NCBI GenBank assembly: GCA_020832305.1
Contig: JAFIEV010000082.1
Span: 393,481 to 457,480 of the forward strand
Source of the DNA: Cyclobacteriaceae bacterium
GTDB lineage: Bacteria; Bacteroidota; Bacteroidia; Cytophagales; Cyclobacteriaceae
DNA: 64,000 nt
Direction: 5' to 3'
Shown here: piece by piece, positions 63,700 to 64,000 of the stretch
Layout of the letters: every line of letters starts with the position of its first letter
How positions within the stretch are numbered: the stretch's first letter is position 1
The notes under the pieces: model-generated
Databases searched by the model: none
Told to the model about the DNA's origin: nothing
What the model saw: the letters and a program-made list of their open reading frames with translations, nothing else
Made by a program: the position numbers and the translations under genes

Positions 63700-64000
63700 A
63701 GCTCAAAAAATCTGTAAAAACAGGTAATGACACTACCCATACTTATTATGCGGGAGCTATACAATACACTAAAACCCCGGCAGATCAGGAGCCTGTTTTA
63801 GACTTTATGATGACCGATGAGGGCCGGGTAGCATTTAGCGAAACCACAGAGGGATTAAAGGGAACCTATCAGTACTTTATCAAAGACCATTTGGGCAACA
63901 ACCGGGTATTGTTTACTACTGAAACGACCACCACTGTAATACAGGCGGCATGGAGCCAGAAAACGCAAGCCAGGAAATGCAGCTGTTCAGCAATGTAGAA
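63615..64000 (+). CDS. Rhs core fragment, probably frameshifted, continuing past the window
   Basis: From about 63700 the plus strand encodes Rhs core sequence: THTYYAGAIQYTKTPADQEP, GTYQYFIKDHLGNNRVLFTT. The frame stops at 63998 after a non-Rhs tail, but the +1 frame from about 63950 reads MEPENASQEMQLFSNVE, the sequence expected next in these proteins (after VIQAA). A single missing base in GCGGCATGG near 63950 would explain it. The first 28 codons after the ATG at 63615 have no Rhs similarity. This core segment normally precedes the YDYYPFGM exit, so it belongs to another module that continues to the right. Confidence 0.6.

Noticed and set aside
1..64000. CRISPR arrays, tRNA or rRNA genes
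   Set aside because: No regularly spaced direct repeats of CRISPR type and no tRNA T-loop or rRNA sequence seen when reading both strands by eye.

Overview
The window is chromosomal DNA of a Bacteroidota bacterium, probably from the Cytophagales/Marinilabiliales side of the phylum (order inferred only). Evidence: a TonB receptor with an N-terminal carboxypeptidase-like domain, TPR-bearing NarL-type histidine kinases, LytS/LytTR pairs, DUF4382 lipoproteins, FG-GAP lipoproteins, Rhs proteins with the YDYYPFGM core motif, almost no Shine-Dalgarno sequences, and TTTG/TAnnTTTG-like promoters. No rRNA, tRNA, CRISPR array or intact insertion sequence was seen.

1-10 kb is a hydrogen-metabolism locus. 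hypF-hypC-hypD (minus strand, hypD cut by the window edge) are maturation genes. Divergent from them is hoxFUYHW, a complete NAD-reducing soluble [NiFe]-hydrogenase of the Ralstonia HoxFUYH type (NuoE and NuoF domains fused in HoxF) with its endopeptidase, followed by a dihydroorotate-dehydrogenase-like flavoprotein. Pyruvate phosphate dikinase follows (10.5-13.3 kb).

13.4-32.2 kb is mixed envelope and regulatory DNA: two lipoproteins; an operon of a membrane protein, a winged-helix regulator and CreD; a NarL-type two-component pair; two tandem cysteine-rich secreted paralogues with a parallel beta-helix protein; a TonB receptor with a TPR protein, a LytS/LytTR pair and an ATP-grasp enzyme; asparagine synthetase; and an ECF sigma factor with a small overlapping partner gene.

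32.4-44.7 kb is mainly housekeeping: uvrA, an FKBP isomerase, an unknown secreted protein, glpK-glpD, an AT-rich islet with a HEPN-like protein, a SPOUT RNA methyltransferase and mutS.

44.7-61.8 kb looks like a carbohydrate locus without SusC/SusD: a polytopic membrane protein, a Gfo/Idh/MocA dehydrogenase, a DegT aminotransferase, a GH2 enzyme with exo-beta-glucosaminidase-type catalytic motifs, two tandem secreted glycosidase-like paralogues, a CxxCH/FG-GAP lipoprotein, an NmrA-like SDR, a CPBP membrane protease and a Tat-exported Gfo/Idh/MocA protein. The aminotransferase and the GH2 motifs point to amino-sugar chemistry (inference). The CPBP gene is preceded by two tandem structured repeats with compensatory stem changes, each starting a four-codon mini-ORF; this is the most unusual non-coding signal here.

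61.8-64.0 kb is polymorphic-toxin DNA: an orphan Rhs C-terminal module carrying an HELAH metallopeptidase toxin, a putative lipoprotein immunity gene, and the start of another Rhs core that appears frameshifted and leaves the window.
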